This document shows, piece after piece, positions 1-8,230 of a stretch of DNA of 64,000 nucleotides (positions are counted from its first letter, which is position 1; the number at the start of each line of letters is the position of its first letter). Under the pieces are notes generated by a model. The model was given only the letters and a program-made list of their open reading frames with translations. It ran no database searches and had not been told where the DNA came from. The DNA is from Ciceribacter sp. L1K22. Lineage in GTDB: Bacteria > Pseudomonadota > Alphaproteobacteria > Rhizobiales > Rhizobiaceae. The stretch is taken from the NCBI RefSeq assembly GCF_017599385.1, contig NZ_JAGFPK010000001.1, forward strand, positions 3,479,436 through 3,543,435, written 5' to 3'. A program made the translations under genes and the position numbers.

Positions 1-36
1 TTCGACGCCTCCGGCAAATCCTATCAGGCGCACTGA
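1..36 (+). CDS. C-terminal end of a truncated CDS, possibly sugar ABC ATPase
   Basis: The first 36 bases read in frame 1 as FDASGKSYQAH followed by TGA; the rest of the gene lies left of the window. UgpC/MsmX-type sugar ABC transporter ATPases commonly end with a short 'HLFD' motif followed by a few variable residues, and the neighbouring operon lacks an ATPase, so this could be it. The gene converges on the permease operon. With only eleven residues the identification is a guess; that an open frame ends here is clear. Confidence 0.35.
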   Translation, partial: FDASGKSYQAH

Positions 37-63
37 TCTCAAAGAGCGGACGCTTTGGAAATC

Positions 64-102
64 GTCACGGGCCTTGCGATCTTTCGACCGCAGGCCCGTG
101 AC
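64..102. terminator. Hairpin between convergent genes
   Basis: A perfect 11-bp inverted repeat (GTCACGGGCCT at 64-74 and AGGCCCGTGAC at 92-102) with an 17-base loop lies between the plus-strand gene ending at 36 and the minus-strand permease ending at 131. There is no strong T tract on either side, so it may be a bidirectional terminator or 3'-end stabiliser. The position between convergent genes is the main argument. Confidence 0.5.
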
Positions 103-130
103 AAAAGGGTAAGACGCGGGAGGTGGCGCC

Positions 131-973
131 CTAGCCCTTGATCCCGGCGGAAAGCGTGATCGCCTCGGTCACACGCCGTTGGAAGATCAAATAGGCCAGC
201 GCCACCGGGAGTCCGGCCAGCACCGCTGCGCTTAATTCCCGCGCATAATAGACACCGAACGCATCGTTGACCTGGGTGATGCCGACAGTGATCGTCATCA
301 TGTCGGTGCGTGTTACCGCCAGGAACGGCCACAGGAACGAATTCCAGGACCATATGAAGCAGACGATGGCGAGCGCCGTCGTCACGCCCCAGTTCATCGG
401 AATGTAGATGCGTGTCAGGATCCGCCATTCCGATGCATTGTCCATCACCGCTGCTTCGCGGAAATCCTTCGGCACGCCGTCAAAGAACTGCTTGTAGACG
501 ATGATGATGACGGGATGGATGAGCTGCGGAAGAACGATGCCGGCCCAGGTATTGATCAGTCCGAGGTTGGCGACGAGCTCGAAATGATTGACGATCAGCG
601 TCTGCATCGGAACCATGAAGCTCGCGAGGATCAGCCACCACAACAGCTTTCGGAACGGGAAATGCAGCTGCGAGATTGCGTACCCGCATAGGAGCGACGA
701 CGATACGGTCAGGATCGTTACAGACAAGGCAGTGACGATCGAGTTCAGATACCACCGGCCGATTTCGGTTTCCGTGAGCGCGAAGACGTAGTGAGAAATC
801 GTGAAGGTATCGGGCCACAGCTCAATGTAGGGCCGGACGACTTCGTGCTCGGGTTTCAATGATGACACGACGCCCCAGTACAGGGGAAAGGCCCAAAGGA
901 CCGCCGCGAAAACCGTCAACAGCGTTATGATCAGCCCAGCAATGTTCAGTCGTCTTGCCGTCTGTGCTGTCAT
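131..973 (-). CDS. Sugar ABC transporter permease (MalG type)
   Basis: This 280-residue inner-membrane protein has about six hydrophobic segments, starting with one near residues 12-32. The cytoplasmic EAA loop (EAAVMDNASE, near residue 174) is the contact site for the ATPase. Length and C-terminal ending (ITLSAGIKG) fit the MalG/CUT1 family. The start overlaps the stop of the upstream permease by four bases (ATGA), so the two are translationally coupled. It is the last gene of the arabinoside operon read from abfA. The import substrate is inferred from the arabinofuranosidase gene and could be arabinose, arabino-oligosaccharides or a related sugar. No ATPase gene lies in the operon. Confidence 0.9.
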   Translation of the reverse strand: MTAQTARRLNIAGLIITLLTVFAAVLWAFPLYWGVVSSLKPEHEVVRPYIELWPDTFTISHYVFALTETEIGRWYLNSIVTALSVTILTVSSSLLCGYAISQLHFPFRKLLWWLILASFMVPMQTLIVNHFELVANLGLINTWAGIVLPQLIHPVIIIVYKQFFDGVPKDFREAAVMDNASEWRILTRIYIPMNWGVTTALAIVCFIWSWNSFLWPFLAVTRTDMMTITVGITQVNDAFGVYYARELSAAVLAGLPVALAYLIFQRRVTEAITLSAGIKG

Positions 974-1854
974 CGGTTGCGTCCTCCCGAGAGTCTCGTC
1001 AGCTGGAAGTTTAGAACCGAAACGATGATGACGATGAGGAAAAGGACCACGGCAGCCGCGGCAGCCCGCCCACCCTGATCGGACTGAAACGCTCTAAGGA
1101 AGATGTAGTAGACGAGGACCAGGTTGTCGTTCGGTCGCCCGCCGGTCGAAAAGAGGTAAACCTGATCGAAGATTTTCAATTGCGAGATCAGCTGGATGGT
1201 CAGGACCAGTGCCGTGATCGGCCACATCAATGGCCAGGTGATCCGCGAAAAACTTGCCCACCGGCCCGCATTGTCGAGTGCCGCCGCTTCGTAAATCTCG
1301 GCCGGTATCGCCCTTAGTCCCGCCAGGAACAAAAGGATCGAAAACCCCGCGGTCCACCAGATCGTGATGACGCCGACCGCAGGCATGAACCATGCGGTGG
1401 ATTTGAACACCGGGATGCGTGGAATGCCAAAGAATTCGAAGAGATACATTGCGATGCCGAACTGGAAGTTCAGCGTCCAGTCCCAGATGAGGTAGACGAC
1501 CGAGACGGGCAGGATGTAGGGCAGGAAGAAGAGGGCCAGGATTGCCGCCTGCAGGCGGCCCGAGAGGCGATTGACGCCGAGTGCGATGGCGTAGGCGATC
1601 ATCGTGCCCGGAACGACCGTCAGAGCAACGAAATAGGCGGTATTCCATAGGGCGGTCGCGAACCGGCGGTCGCCGACGAGCCGGGTGTAGTTTTCAAGGC
1701 CGACATAGCTGCCCTCCCCGATCAGCGGCGCGTCGGTGAAGCTGATGCCGAACAGCTTGATCGTGGGGTAGACAAACACCAGTCCGTAGATCGCCACGAA
1801 CGGCGCCACCAGCGCGAGGGCGAACAACGCCTCGCTGCGTCTGTTCCTGAGCAT
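970..1854 (-). CDS. Sugar ABC transporter permease (MalF type)
   Basis: This is a 294-residue permease with six predicted membrane segments and the EAA loop (EAAALDNAG, near residue 188) that docks the ATPase. The sequence and length match the shorter CUT1 MalF/UgpA-type permeases without the large MalF periplasmic loop. It pairs with the MalG-type permease, whose start overlaps its stop, to form the channel heterodimer. An 81-base gap containing a very stable hairpin separates it from the upstream binding-protein gene. Substrate is inferred from context only. Confidence 0.9.
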   Translation of the reverse strand: MLRNRRSEALFALALVAPFVAIYGLVFVYPTIKLFGISFTDAPLIGEGSYVGLENYTRLVGDRRFATALWNTAYFVALTVVPGTMIAYAIALGVNRLSGRLQAAILALFFLPYILPVSVVYLIWDWTLNFQFGIAMYLFEFFGIPRIPVFKSTAWFMPAVGVITIWWTAGFSILLFLAGLRAIPAEIYEAAALDNAGRWASFSRITWPLMWPITALVLTIQLISQLKIFDQVYLFSTGGRPNDNLVLVYYIFLRAFQSDQGGRAAAAAVVLFLIVIIVSVLNFQLTRLSGGRNR

Positions 1855-1903
1855 TCTCTCCCGGGCCTCCTCGACTTTCGCTGGCTTGGGGGCGCAAATC
1901 CAA

Positions 1904-1927
1904 GCCCGGGCCGCGAACGGCCCGGGC
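1904..1927 (-). promoter_or_regulatory. Intercistronic hairpin with UUCG loop
   Basis: On the minus strand the sequence is GCCCGGGCCG, TTCG, CGGCCCGGGC: a perfect 10-bp GC stem closed by a UUCG tetraloop, among the most stable RNA hairpins known. It follows the binding-protein gene by nine bases and precedes the permease pair. No T tract follows, so it more likely protects the upstream message from 3' exonucleases, allowing more binding protein than permease to be made, than terminates fully. Confidence 0.7.
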
Positions 1928-1935
1928 GTGTTGTT

Positions 1936-3210
1936 TCAGAGGTCTTCAAGGCCGAGCTTGATCTCTTCCACTGCCTCGGATGGTTCCATCTCGCCATTGA
2001 GCGTGGGGACGAAATAGGTCGACATGACATCGAAGATCGGTCCGGCAATGCCGGCAAGCGGCGTCTTCGGATCGAAGATCATGTTGGCTGTCAGCGAGGA
2101 ATAGGTCGCGTTCGGCTCCATCGCCTTGTATTCGGCCGAGTTGGTTACCGGTCCATAGGCCGGAATGTGGCCGGCGGTCGCCCAGAGCAGCGAATTCTTC
2201 GAGATCCAACCGATGACTTCCAGCACCGCAGCCCGCTTCTCGGGCGTCATCTCCTTGCCCTTGTTGGCGGGGATGGCGAAGGCGTGGCTGTCGGCATAGG
2301 TCGAGGGATGATCGAAGATAACAGGCAGTTCAACGGCACCCCATTCGAAGAGCTTGCCCTCCTTCTGCAGGTCGGTCATCGTCGGGACTTCCCAGACGCC
2401 ATTGATCATCATCGCGGCTTCGCCCGAGGTGAAGAGTGCGACGGTGGCGGGGTAGTCGGTATAGGTCGACTGCAGACCCTCGGTGGTCCACTCCTGCAGA
2501 ACCGAAAGCGCATTCTCGAGTTTCGTCGCGTTGTCGCCGGCGAGGAATTCGTCGCCGGTCATCAGTTCACCGTCCTGCTGTCCCATCAGCGAATAGATGG
2601 TGCGGAACATGAAATTGCCATCCGCGGTCACGGACCCAAGCGGAAATTTGACGCCAGCGTCCTTGAGTGCTTTCAAGGTCGCGGTGAAGTTTTCACGGGA
2701 ATCCAGCCCTTTGGGCTTGCCGCTTTCGTCCAGGAGACCGGCTTTGCCGAGTACATCCTTGTTGTAGTAAAGCACGATCGGATGCGTATCGAGGGGAACC
2801 GCATACTGCTTGCCGTCGACCGTCACCGCGTCCCAGGTGGCCGGAGCGTAATCGGCCTGCGCCAGACCCATTGTCGTCCAGTCGTCGGCGGTAATCTCCT
2901 GCAGGATGCCCTGCTTCACGGCCAGCGGAATGCGGCTGGCGTGATAGGTCATGATATCCGGAGCCTCGCCGACGGCTGCTGATGTTTGCACCTTCGAGTA
3001 GAAGGGCGTGCCCCACTCCAGCGTGGTCGCATCGATCTTGATCTTCCCCTGATGCGCCGCGTTGAAGTCGCTTATAAGCTGCTTCATGCGCACCCCGTCG
3101 CCGCCGCTTAGAAAATCCCACCACAGGACTGTTTCTTCAGCGTGCGCCGCCGACGTCATCAACCCCGTCGCAAGCACGAGGGCCTTCGTCATTCTCAACC
3201 AATTCTGCAT
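1936..3210 (-). CDS. Sugar ABC transporter substrate-binding protein
   Basis: This 424-residue periplasmic protein starts with a Sec signal peptide (MQNWLRMTKALVLATG, cleavage near AHA-EE at residues 22-24) and continues as a cluster-B sugar-binding fold of the UgpB/MalE type (for example 'LWWDFLSGGDG' near residue 29). A strong Shine-Dalgarno run (GGGAGGAGAATG) precedes the start. It is the second gene of the operon after abfA, 52 bases downstream. It should deliver the sugar to the two downstream permeases; an arabinose-containing ligand is inferred from abfA. Confidence 0.92.
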   Translation of the reverse strand: MQNWLRMTKALVLATGLMTSAAHAEETVLWWDFLSGGDGVRMKQLISDFNAAHQGKIKIDATTLEWGTPFYSKVQTSAAVGEAPDIMTYHASRIPLAVKQGILQEITADDWTTMGLAQADYAPATWDAVTVDGKQYAVPLDTHPIVLYYNKDVLGKAGLLDESGKPKGLDSRENFTATLKALKDAGVKFPLGSVTADGNFMFRTIYSLMGQQDGELMTGDEFLAGDNATKLENALSVLQEWTTEGLQSTYTDYPATVALFTSGEAAMMINGVWEVPTMTDLQKEGKLFEWGAVELPVIFDHPSTYADSHAFAIPANKGKEMTPEKRAAVLEVIGWISKNSLLWATAGHIPAYGPVTNSAEYKAMEPNATYSSLTANMIFDPKTPLAGIAGPIFDVMSTYFVPTLNGEMEPSEAVEEIKLGLEDL

Positions 3211-3262
3211 CTCATTCTCCTCCCTGAAAGACAGGCAGCCTCCCCGCCGCCTGTGATTGCAC

Positions 3263-4771
3263 CTAGAGCGTGATCCTGATCATCGAATATGAGTAAGGGG
3301 GCACCGAGACACGCACCGTATTTCCCTCAATGATGGCGCCTTCTGCCTTGCGTGGCTTCACGTTTTCAGGGTTGTCCCTGGTATTCTTAGCCTCAAGGTC
3401 ATCATGTTTGATGAGAGTATGCTCGACACTTTTGACGGTGCCGAAATGTTCCGTCGCTAGCTTGAGGTCGATGTTCTCCTGACCGTTGCGATTGATCGCG
3501 AAGAAGGTCAGCGTACCGGTATCGCCGTCATGGACGCCGGCAATGTCGAGATAGGAAACCCGATCGGCGCTATCGGCGGTGTAGTGCGGGCAATCGACAT
3601 CGAGCTGAAGGGCCGTACCGCGACCATATCGCGACGCAATATGGAAGGGATGGTAGATCGTCTGCCGCCAGGCAGCGCCACCCGGCTCGGTCATGATGGG
3701 TGCGATGACGTTCACCAACTGCGCGATGCAGGCGATCCGTACCCGGTCCGCGCGGCGAATGAAGGTGTTGAGAATGCAGCCGACCTGCAGGACGTCCTCG
3801 AAGTTATAGATGTCCTCCAGCAGGACAGGTGCATGCGGCCAGTCCCACTCCTTCATGCGCTTGGCGTCGCTTTTGCGCTCGTGATACCAGACGTTCCATT
3901 CATCGAAGGAAATCTTCACGTCGCGCTTGGAGCGCTTCTTGCCTTTCACGAAATCGATGACGCCGCCGACCGTTCCGATGTAGCGATCCAGCTTTTCCGG
4001 GAGCGCGAGATACTCGGCGGTGTTCTTCTCGTAGTTCTCGAAATACATATGCAGAGATATGTAATCGATCTGGTCGTATGTCTCTTCGAGAACGGTGGCT
4101 TCCCATTGCGGGTAAGTCGGCATTTCGGAGTGGGACGACCCGCACACGACGAGTTCCAGGCTGTCGTCGAAAGCCCGTATCGCTTTGGCGGTCTCGTTGG
4201 CCAAATGCCCATATTCCGCCGCGCTCTTGTGGCCGACCTGCCACGGACCGTCCATCTCGTTGCCGAGGCACCAGAGCTTGACGTTCCAGGGATCGGTACG
4301 GCCGTTCTTGCGGCGCAGGTCCGACCAGTGGCTGCCACCGGGATGATTGACGTATTCGACGAAGTTCCGCGCGGCGTCGAGCCCGCGTGACCCGAGATTG
4401 ACGGCGAGCATCATCTCCGTTCCTGCGGCTTCGGCCCACTCGGCGAACTCGTGGATGCCGACCTGGTTCGACTCGGCCGTGCGCCAAGCCAGATCCAGAC
4501 GCGTTGGCCTGTCTTCTTTCGGACCGATGCCGTCTTCCCAGTTGTAGGCGGAAACGAAGTTGCCGCCGGGATAACGGCAGATAGGCGTGTCGAGATCACG
4601 GACCAGATCGATTACATCGCGGCGCATGCCGTTCGGCAGAGCTGTTGGATGGCCGGGTTCGTAGATGCCCGTATAAACGGCACGACCGAGATGCTCCAGG
4701 AACGAGCCATAAAGCCGCTTATCGATGTCCGCGATAGAATAGCGCGCGTGCGCGGTGACCCGAGCGTCCAT
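3263..4771 (-). CDS. abfA: Alpha-L-arabinofuranosidase, GH51
   Basis: This 502-residue enzyme has the GH51 hallmarks: an N-terminal 'YGSFLEHLGRAVYTGIY' segment, 'CRYPGGNFVSAYNWEDG', the acid/base glutamate in LGNEMDG (about residue 171) and the nucleophile glutamate in SFDEWNVW (about residue 290), followed by a C-terminal beta domain. It removes terminal arabinofuranosyl groups from arabinan, arabinoxylan or their oligomers. There is no signal peptide, so it acts in the cytoplasm on imported oligosaccharides. I chose the ATG at 4771 because GGGAGG lies just upstream; the longer frame from 4795 would translate that ribosome-binding site. It is first in the operon with the sugar ABC transporter. 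Confidence 0.93.
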   Translation of the reverse strand: MDARVTAHARYSIADIDKRLYGSFLEHLGRAVYTGIYEPGHPTALPNGMRRDVIDLVRDLDTPICRYPGGNFVSAYNWEDGIGPKEDRPTRLDLAWRTAESNQVGIHEFAEWAEAAGTEMMLAVNLGSRGLDAARNFVEYVNHPGGSHWSDLRRKNGRTDPWNVKLWCLGNEMDGPWQVGHKSAAEYGHLANETAKAIRAFDDSLELVVCGSSHSEMPTYPQWEATVLEETYDQIDYISLHMYFENYEKNTAEYLALPEKLDRYIGTVGGVIDFVKGKKRSKRDVKISFDEWNVWYHERKSDAKRMKEWDWPHAPVLLEDIYNFEDVLQVGCILNTFIRRADRVRIACIAQLVNVIAPIMTEPGGAAWRQTIYHPFHIASRYGRGTALQLDVDCPHYTADSADRVSYLDIAGVHDGDTGTLTFFAINRNGQENIDLKLATEHFGTVKSVEHTLIKHDDLEAKNTRDNPENVKPRKAEGAIIEGNTVRVSVPPYSYSMIRITL

Positions 4772-4824
4772 GTTCCTCCCACCTTTTATATCCAAATTTG
4801 CGGTTTGTATCCGTCTTATTGGTA

Positions 4825-4853
4825 AATAAAGCGCAGGGCCGTCGCTGCGTCAA
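4825..4853 (-). promoter_or_regulatory. Promoter of abfA operon with overlapping dyad
   Basis: On the minus strand TTGACG (4853-4848) and TTTATT (4830-4825) are separated by exactly 17 bases, a good sigma-70-type promoter 54 bases before abfA. The dyad TTATT-GGTA-AATAA (4816-4829) overlaps the -10 element and could be an operator for the ArsR-type repressor encoded just upstream. The operator assignment is inference. Confidence 0.65.
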
Positions 4854-4869
4854 GCCTTGGTATGACTTT

Positions 4870-5793
4870 TCAGATATGGATACGCAGCACGATGTCCTGC
4901 GCATAGTTCCCGAAACCGCTGCCGAAGATGTTGATTCCACCTGGGTGTTCGGCATCGTCTTTCACCCCGACGCGCATGCGAATAGATCTGTGCTGATCGA
5001 GGCCGAGATCATCGAGAGTGACGCTCGATATTCGCACGCCGTCGACAAAGCTTCCCTGCTCGTTGATCCGCCAGTTCTTCAGTTTTCCATATTGCGAGCC
5101 TGACAGCTTCCACCAGTCGGGCGTGTAAACGCCGCGCTTGTCGCCGAAGTCACCCGGAGATGTCCACGTGCCGACATCGGTTCCGTTGACCTGCAGGAAG
5201 ATGTCCGAGGGCCAGTTCGCCGCCGTTCCCGGCACCTCCGAACTGAGTTCCATGGAAAACTCCAGCTCCCGTGGTTTTGCTTTCTTGAGCAGGGTGTTGT
5301 TTGGGAACTGATATTCGACGAATCCCCTGGTAAACCAAAGCAACCCCGCCTTCATGCGATCGGGATCGAGAAAGGTGTCCGGCACATCTAGAAGCCCGAT
5401 GACCCCCTCTTTCGAGCAGAGCCCGCACGGTCCCGTCACGTCGAACTGGGTATAGAGACCGAGCGGCATGGACACCTCGATCATGTTGTCCAAGCTGTCG
5501 GTGACCGGGTCGGCAAAGGAGATCAGAATCTCCTGGAAGGCCGAGTGGCACAGCTTCTGGCTTCCCTTACGGGCTCTCTGGCTTTCGGTATTGATGAGGC
5601 CGCAATCCTCGAGGATCTTCAGGTTGATCGACACGGTCGATTGCGGCAGCGCCAATTCCTCCGCGATCTGGTTGACGTTCTTCGGCCCGCCCGTTCGCAG
5701 AAGCTTGAGTATACCGACGCGCACCTCGCTCGCGAGTCCGCGAATAAGGTCCTGCCGTTCGATCGGATCGATTACCAATACGTTGCCTGTCAT
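4870..5793 (-). CDS. ArsR-type regulator with C-terminal ligand-binding-like domain
   Basis: Residues 10-85 of this 307-residue protein form a winged helix of the ArsR/MarR class (LASEVRVGILKLLRTGG and QSTVSINLKILEDCGLI). The remaining 220 residues are unusual for ArsR. They hold a Cys pair (CGLCSKEG near residue 122) and a beta-rich, aromatic region (VYTPDWWKLSGSQYG, near residue 225) that looks like a carbohydrate-binding jelly roll. The gene is 98 bases upstream of and co-directional with abfA, so it is the probable arabinoside-responsive repressor of that operon. The Cys pair might bind metal or be structural. DNA binding is well supported; the sugar effector is inferred. Confidence 0.8.
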   Translation of the reverse strand: MTGNVLVIDPIERQDLIRGLASEVRVGILKLLRTGGPKNVNQIAEELALPQSTVSINLKILEDCGLINTESQRARKGSQKLCHSAFQEILISFADPVTDSLDNMIEVSMPLGLYTQFDVTGPCGLCSKEGVIGLLDVPDTFLDPDRMKAGLLWFTRGFVEYQFPNNTLLKKAKPRELEFSMELSSEVPGTAANWPSDIFLQVNGTDVGTWTSPGDFGDKRGVYTPDWWKLSGSQYGKLKNWRINEQGSFVDGVRISSVTLDDLGLDQHRSIRMRVGVKDDAEHPGGINIFGSGFGNYAQDIVLRIHI

Positions 5794-5815
5794 TTCCTAC
5801 CCTCAGCTTGCATGC

Positions 5816-5840
5816 TTCATATCAAAATTATCGATATGAA
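5816..5840. promoter_or_regulatory. Perfect inverted repeat upstream of the ArsR-type gene
   Basis: TTCATATC (5816-5823) and GATATGAA (5833-5840) are perfect 8-bp arms around a 9-bp AT-rich spacer, 23 bases upstream of the regulator start. Size and position fit an autoregulatory operator for the winged-helix protein. The abfA promoter region carries no full second copy. The rest of 5841-6044 holds no recognisable gene; it must carry the promoter of the plus-strand pair starting at 6045, which I cannot place confidently. Confidence 0.5.
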
Positions 5841-6044
5841 AGCAATGACCCGTCATTCGGGTGGTCACGGCAGCTGGGCCCCATCACTACAGAGGTTAGG
5901 CGCGATATCGCCATCTCGGTCATGTTCCAGTGTGCACTTATAGTCAAGCGTCACGCACCCACAGTCATTCCAGAGCAAAGAGCTTGAAACTAAGGTGTTC
6001 GACAACGCTCCTGATAGTATTTCGTTTAAGGGAGGCAGGGAAAA

Positions 6045-6260
6045 ATGCCTGACAAGCGTCACGATGGCGAGAGTGGAGATCTGCTCGATGCCGAACGTTA
6101 CGAGACATCTGGAACACCCGTGGCCATGGGGCTGGCCGCCATTTCCGGATGTATAGCGTCTATGCTGGCGCACGGCTCTTTTCTTGAGGTGGTTATTATC
6201 ATCGGCGCGGGCGCTCTATGTGGATATGCCGGATGGTGGTTCAGGGGAGAAGAAAACTGA
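6045..6260 (+). CDS. Small membrane protein of unknown function
   Basis: This 71-residue protein has a charged N-terminal 24 residues followed by two hydrophobic stretches (about residues 26-43 and 47-66) and ends with the charged tail WWFRGEEN. A GGGAGG Shine-Dalgarno sits 8 bases before the ATG. The next gene starts two bases after its stop, so the two form a transcription unit. I do not recognise a family. Coupling to a Fis-like DNA-binding protein could mean a membrane partner for that regulator, but nothing in the sequence proves it. Confidence 0.65.
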   Translation: MPDKRHDGESGDLLDAERYETSGTPVAMGLAAISGCIASMLAHGSFLEVVIIIGAGALCGYAGWWFRGEEN

Positions 6261-6261
6261 A

Positions 6262-6849
6262 ATGAAGCTGAGAGGTATACCATTTGGGCGGAAGCGGAAT
6301 TCAGCGGTCACTGGAGCTGACGGACACCCCCCGAAGCCGTCCATGCACGACAGATTGTCGAATATCGCGGCAGAGTTGACGTACCTCGCGGGCGAGTCAT
6401 GCAAACTGGAAATGACATTTGAGAAACGGGTAGCATATCTTTCGGTGCTGTTGTCCGATAAGCCATTCATCACTGTGTCGGCGGAGCCTGAAACGGCTTT
6501 TTTTCGGCTTCGGGAATTCGGCGACGCGAGCGACAACATCTTCATGACGACGGATCGGAACCGGATCGTTGATTATGTCGTTCGTCGCCTCTGCAACAGG
6601 TCGGATCCCTTGGTCCATAACAGATCAGATCTCCACATCGAACGGCTTGTCGGACTTAGTCTCAACGATGTCGAGCGTCGCCTGGTGGCTCACACGCTCA
6701 TGCGCTTTTCGGGCCGACGCGACATGGCGGCAGAAACGCTCGGCCTTTCACTGGGCGAATTGGAGAGCAAGCTCCGTTCCTACCTTGCTATCGTGCGTTC
6801 AAATCCGAACGGGGACGTCCATCCGTCCATGTTGAGTGAGGTCGATTGA
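6262..6849 (+). CDS. Fis-type helix-turn-helix protein
   Basis: This 195-residue protein ends with a Fis/NtrC-type DNA-binding domain (HTH_8): about residues 143-182 contain VERRLVAHTLMRFSGRRDMA followed by AETLGLSLGELESKL, with the usual 'alanine-x-x-leucine-glycine-leucine-serine' recognition helix. Residues 40-130 are a mixed alpha/beta region with no central AAA+ motif (no Walker A), so it is not a sigma-54 activator. I chose ATG 6262 over the upstream frame start because it follows the previous stop by one base. It probably regulates neighbouring genes; no target is visible. Confidence 0.7.
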   Translation: MKLRGIPFGRKRNSAVTGADGHPPKPSMHDRLSNIAAELTYLAGESCKLEMTFEKRVAYLSVLLSDKPFITVSAEPETAFFRLREFGDASDNIFMTTDRNRIVDYVVRRLCNRSDPLVHNRSDLHIERLVGLSLNDVERRLVAHTLMRFSGRRDMAAETLGLSLGELESKLRSYLAIVRSNPNGDVHPSMLSEVD

Positions 6850-7116
6850 CACAATTGCGGCGGCCCAGGGCGCTGAAGCGGGTGCAAATGCGGTCGTTTC
6901 GGCGCCCTCGCGGCGTATGCAGTTTCAATGCCTCGCTGCCTGTCGTCAAAAGTGCTTCCTCTGCACGTTTCTGCAAGCTTCGTACACTGCGCGACATTCT
7001 GCGAATCTCCCGGGCAAAATAAAAATTAACCAGATTTTTACTTGCACGAGTGGCTCGCATTAATAGCAACACCGAAGCGTAATAAATATTTTTCTTCGAC
7101 AAATCGGTGAATTTTG

Positions 7117-7136
7117 TGCGCAAAGCAATTTGCGCA
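7117..7136. promoter_or_regulatory. Palindrome upstream of the first AraC-type gene
   Basis: TGCGCAAA-GCAA-TTTGCGCA is a perfect 8-bp dyad 46 bases before the AraC-type start at 7183. It is the only clear structure in the gene-free stretch 6850-7182. That stretch is AT-rich from 7015 to 7110 (for example AAATAAAAATTAACC), consistent with a promoter region. It may be an operator for the adjacent regulator; AraC proteins more often use direct repeats, so another factor is possible. Confidence 0.45.
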
Positions 7137-7182
7137 AGTGTATTGCTGCGTTTTCGCTGTGCCATTCGTTCCGGAGAGAACG

Positions 7183-8220
7183 ATGGTTCAGCCCGTATAC
7201 GTATTCGATAGCAATAAATATTCAGAAGAAGAGCAGTTCTCTAGTTTTTGTAAAGAAATTTCACTAGGCGATATCTACAGTTTGGCCCGGGCTCCCGGTG
7301 ACCAGAAGAGGTTTCATGCGAATGTTGTCGGATATGATCTGGGAACTCTTAAGGTTGTCGTGAGCCAGTCCGAGGCTTTCCGATTTTCCCCGCAACCTCG
7401 CCTAGGTCGGCTGCCGGGCTTTGACTTCTGGCTTATACTTTTGCGCCTGACCGGGCATGCCACCATCGATGGTCCTCACGGACAGATGCGTTATGAGGGC
7501 AAGCGTCTCGAAATTCGTAAAGCCGGCGTGGCGCAATCCGGTGAGGTTTCAGTCAATACCACGGTCGGTGTTTATCTTCCACGGAACCAGTTCAGCGGCA
7601 TGGAAGCCGTTCTGGACCAGCTTGCCCACAACCCCAACCCTGATGACGGCCTCCATCCGTTGCTTTCGAACTACTTGTCCGCCCTGGTGACGGTTTTGCC
7701 TGATGCAGCGCAGAAGGAGATTTTCATGATAGCGGAGACCACGATCTCCATGATCCGCTCCTGCATTTCGGTGCGAGAGAGGGGGCAACTGCTTCAGACT
7801 CCTCTGACGGTTGCTCGGTTGGAGGTCGCCAAGAGGCTCATCTCGTCGAACCTCACATCATCCGTTGATCTCACTCCTGAAACTCTCAGCAGCAAGCTCA
7901 ATATGTCGCGGCGACAACTTTACAAGCTGTTTGAAAGCGAGGGCGGCGTGGAGCACTACGTTCGGTCCCGACGCCTTAACGCATGTTATGAGTCGATTAT
8001 CAAAGCCGGGCACCTCCGTCCGAGCAGTGCGATCGCGGAAGAATACGGATTTCACGATGCCCCGACATTCAGCCGGCAATTTCGTTTGCAGTTCGGGTGC
8101 AGCCCGAGCGAACTCAAGCAATTTTCAAAGGAGCGGCTGCAGGAAACCGCGTTCTCAAGATGGTTGAGGAAAGGCTCGAGCAGCGACCTCAGAGACACAG
8201 GTACCGATACCTTGGAGTAG
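7183..8220 (+). CDS. AraC-family transcriptional regulator (copy 1)
   Basis: This 345-residue regulator has a variable N-terminal sensor domain with a cupin-like middle (about residues 75-165) and a C-terminal AraC/XylS double helix-turn-helix (about residues 235-330). The latter contains SRRQLYKLFESEGG, the linker RSRRLNACYESI and the family signature YGFHDAPTFSRQFRLQFG. The start at 7183 has GGAGAG upstream; the longer TTG-started frame overlaps the palindrome at 7117-7136. It is convergent with, and 10 bases from, the end of the DUF11/barrel/transpeptidase operon, and is clearly paralogous to the AraC proteins at 22913-23983 and 24329-25351. A role in controlling that operon is inferred. 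Confidence 0.9.
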   Translation: MVQPVYVFDSNKYSEEEQFSSFCKEISLGDIYSLARAPGDQKRFHANVVGYDLGTLKVVVSQSEAFRFSPQPRLGRLPGFDFWLILLRLTGHATIDGPHGQMRYEGKRLEIRKAGVAQSGEVSVNTTVGVYLPRNQFSGMEAVLDQLAHNPNPDDGLHPLLSNYLSALVTVLPDAAQKEIFMIAETTISMIRSCISVRERGQLLQTPLTVARLEVAKRLISSNLTSSVDLTPETLSSKLNMSRRQLYKLFESEGGVEHYVRSRRLNACYESIIKAGHLRPSSAIAEEYGFHDAPTFSRQFRLQFGCSPSELKQFSKERLQETAFSRWLRKGSSSDLRDTGTDTLE

Positions 8221-8230
8221 GCCTTCGGGT

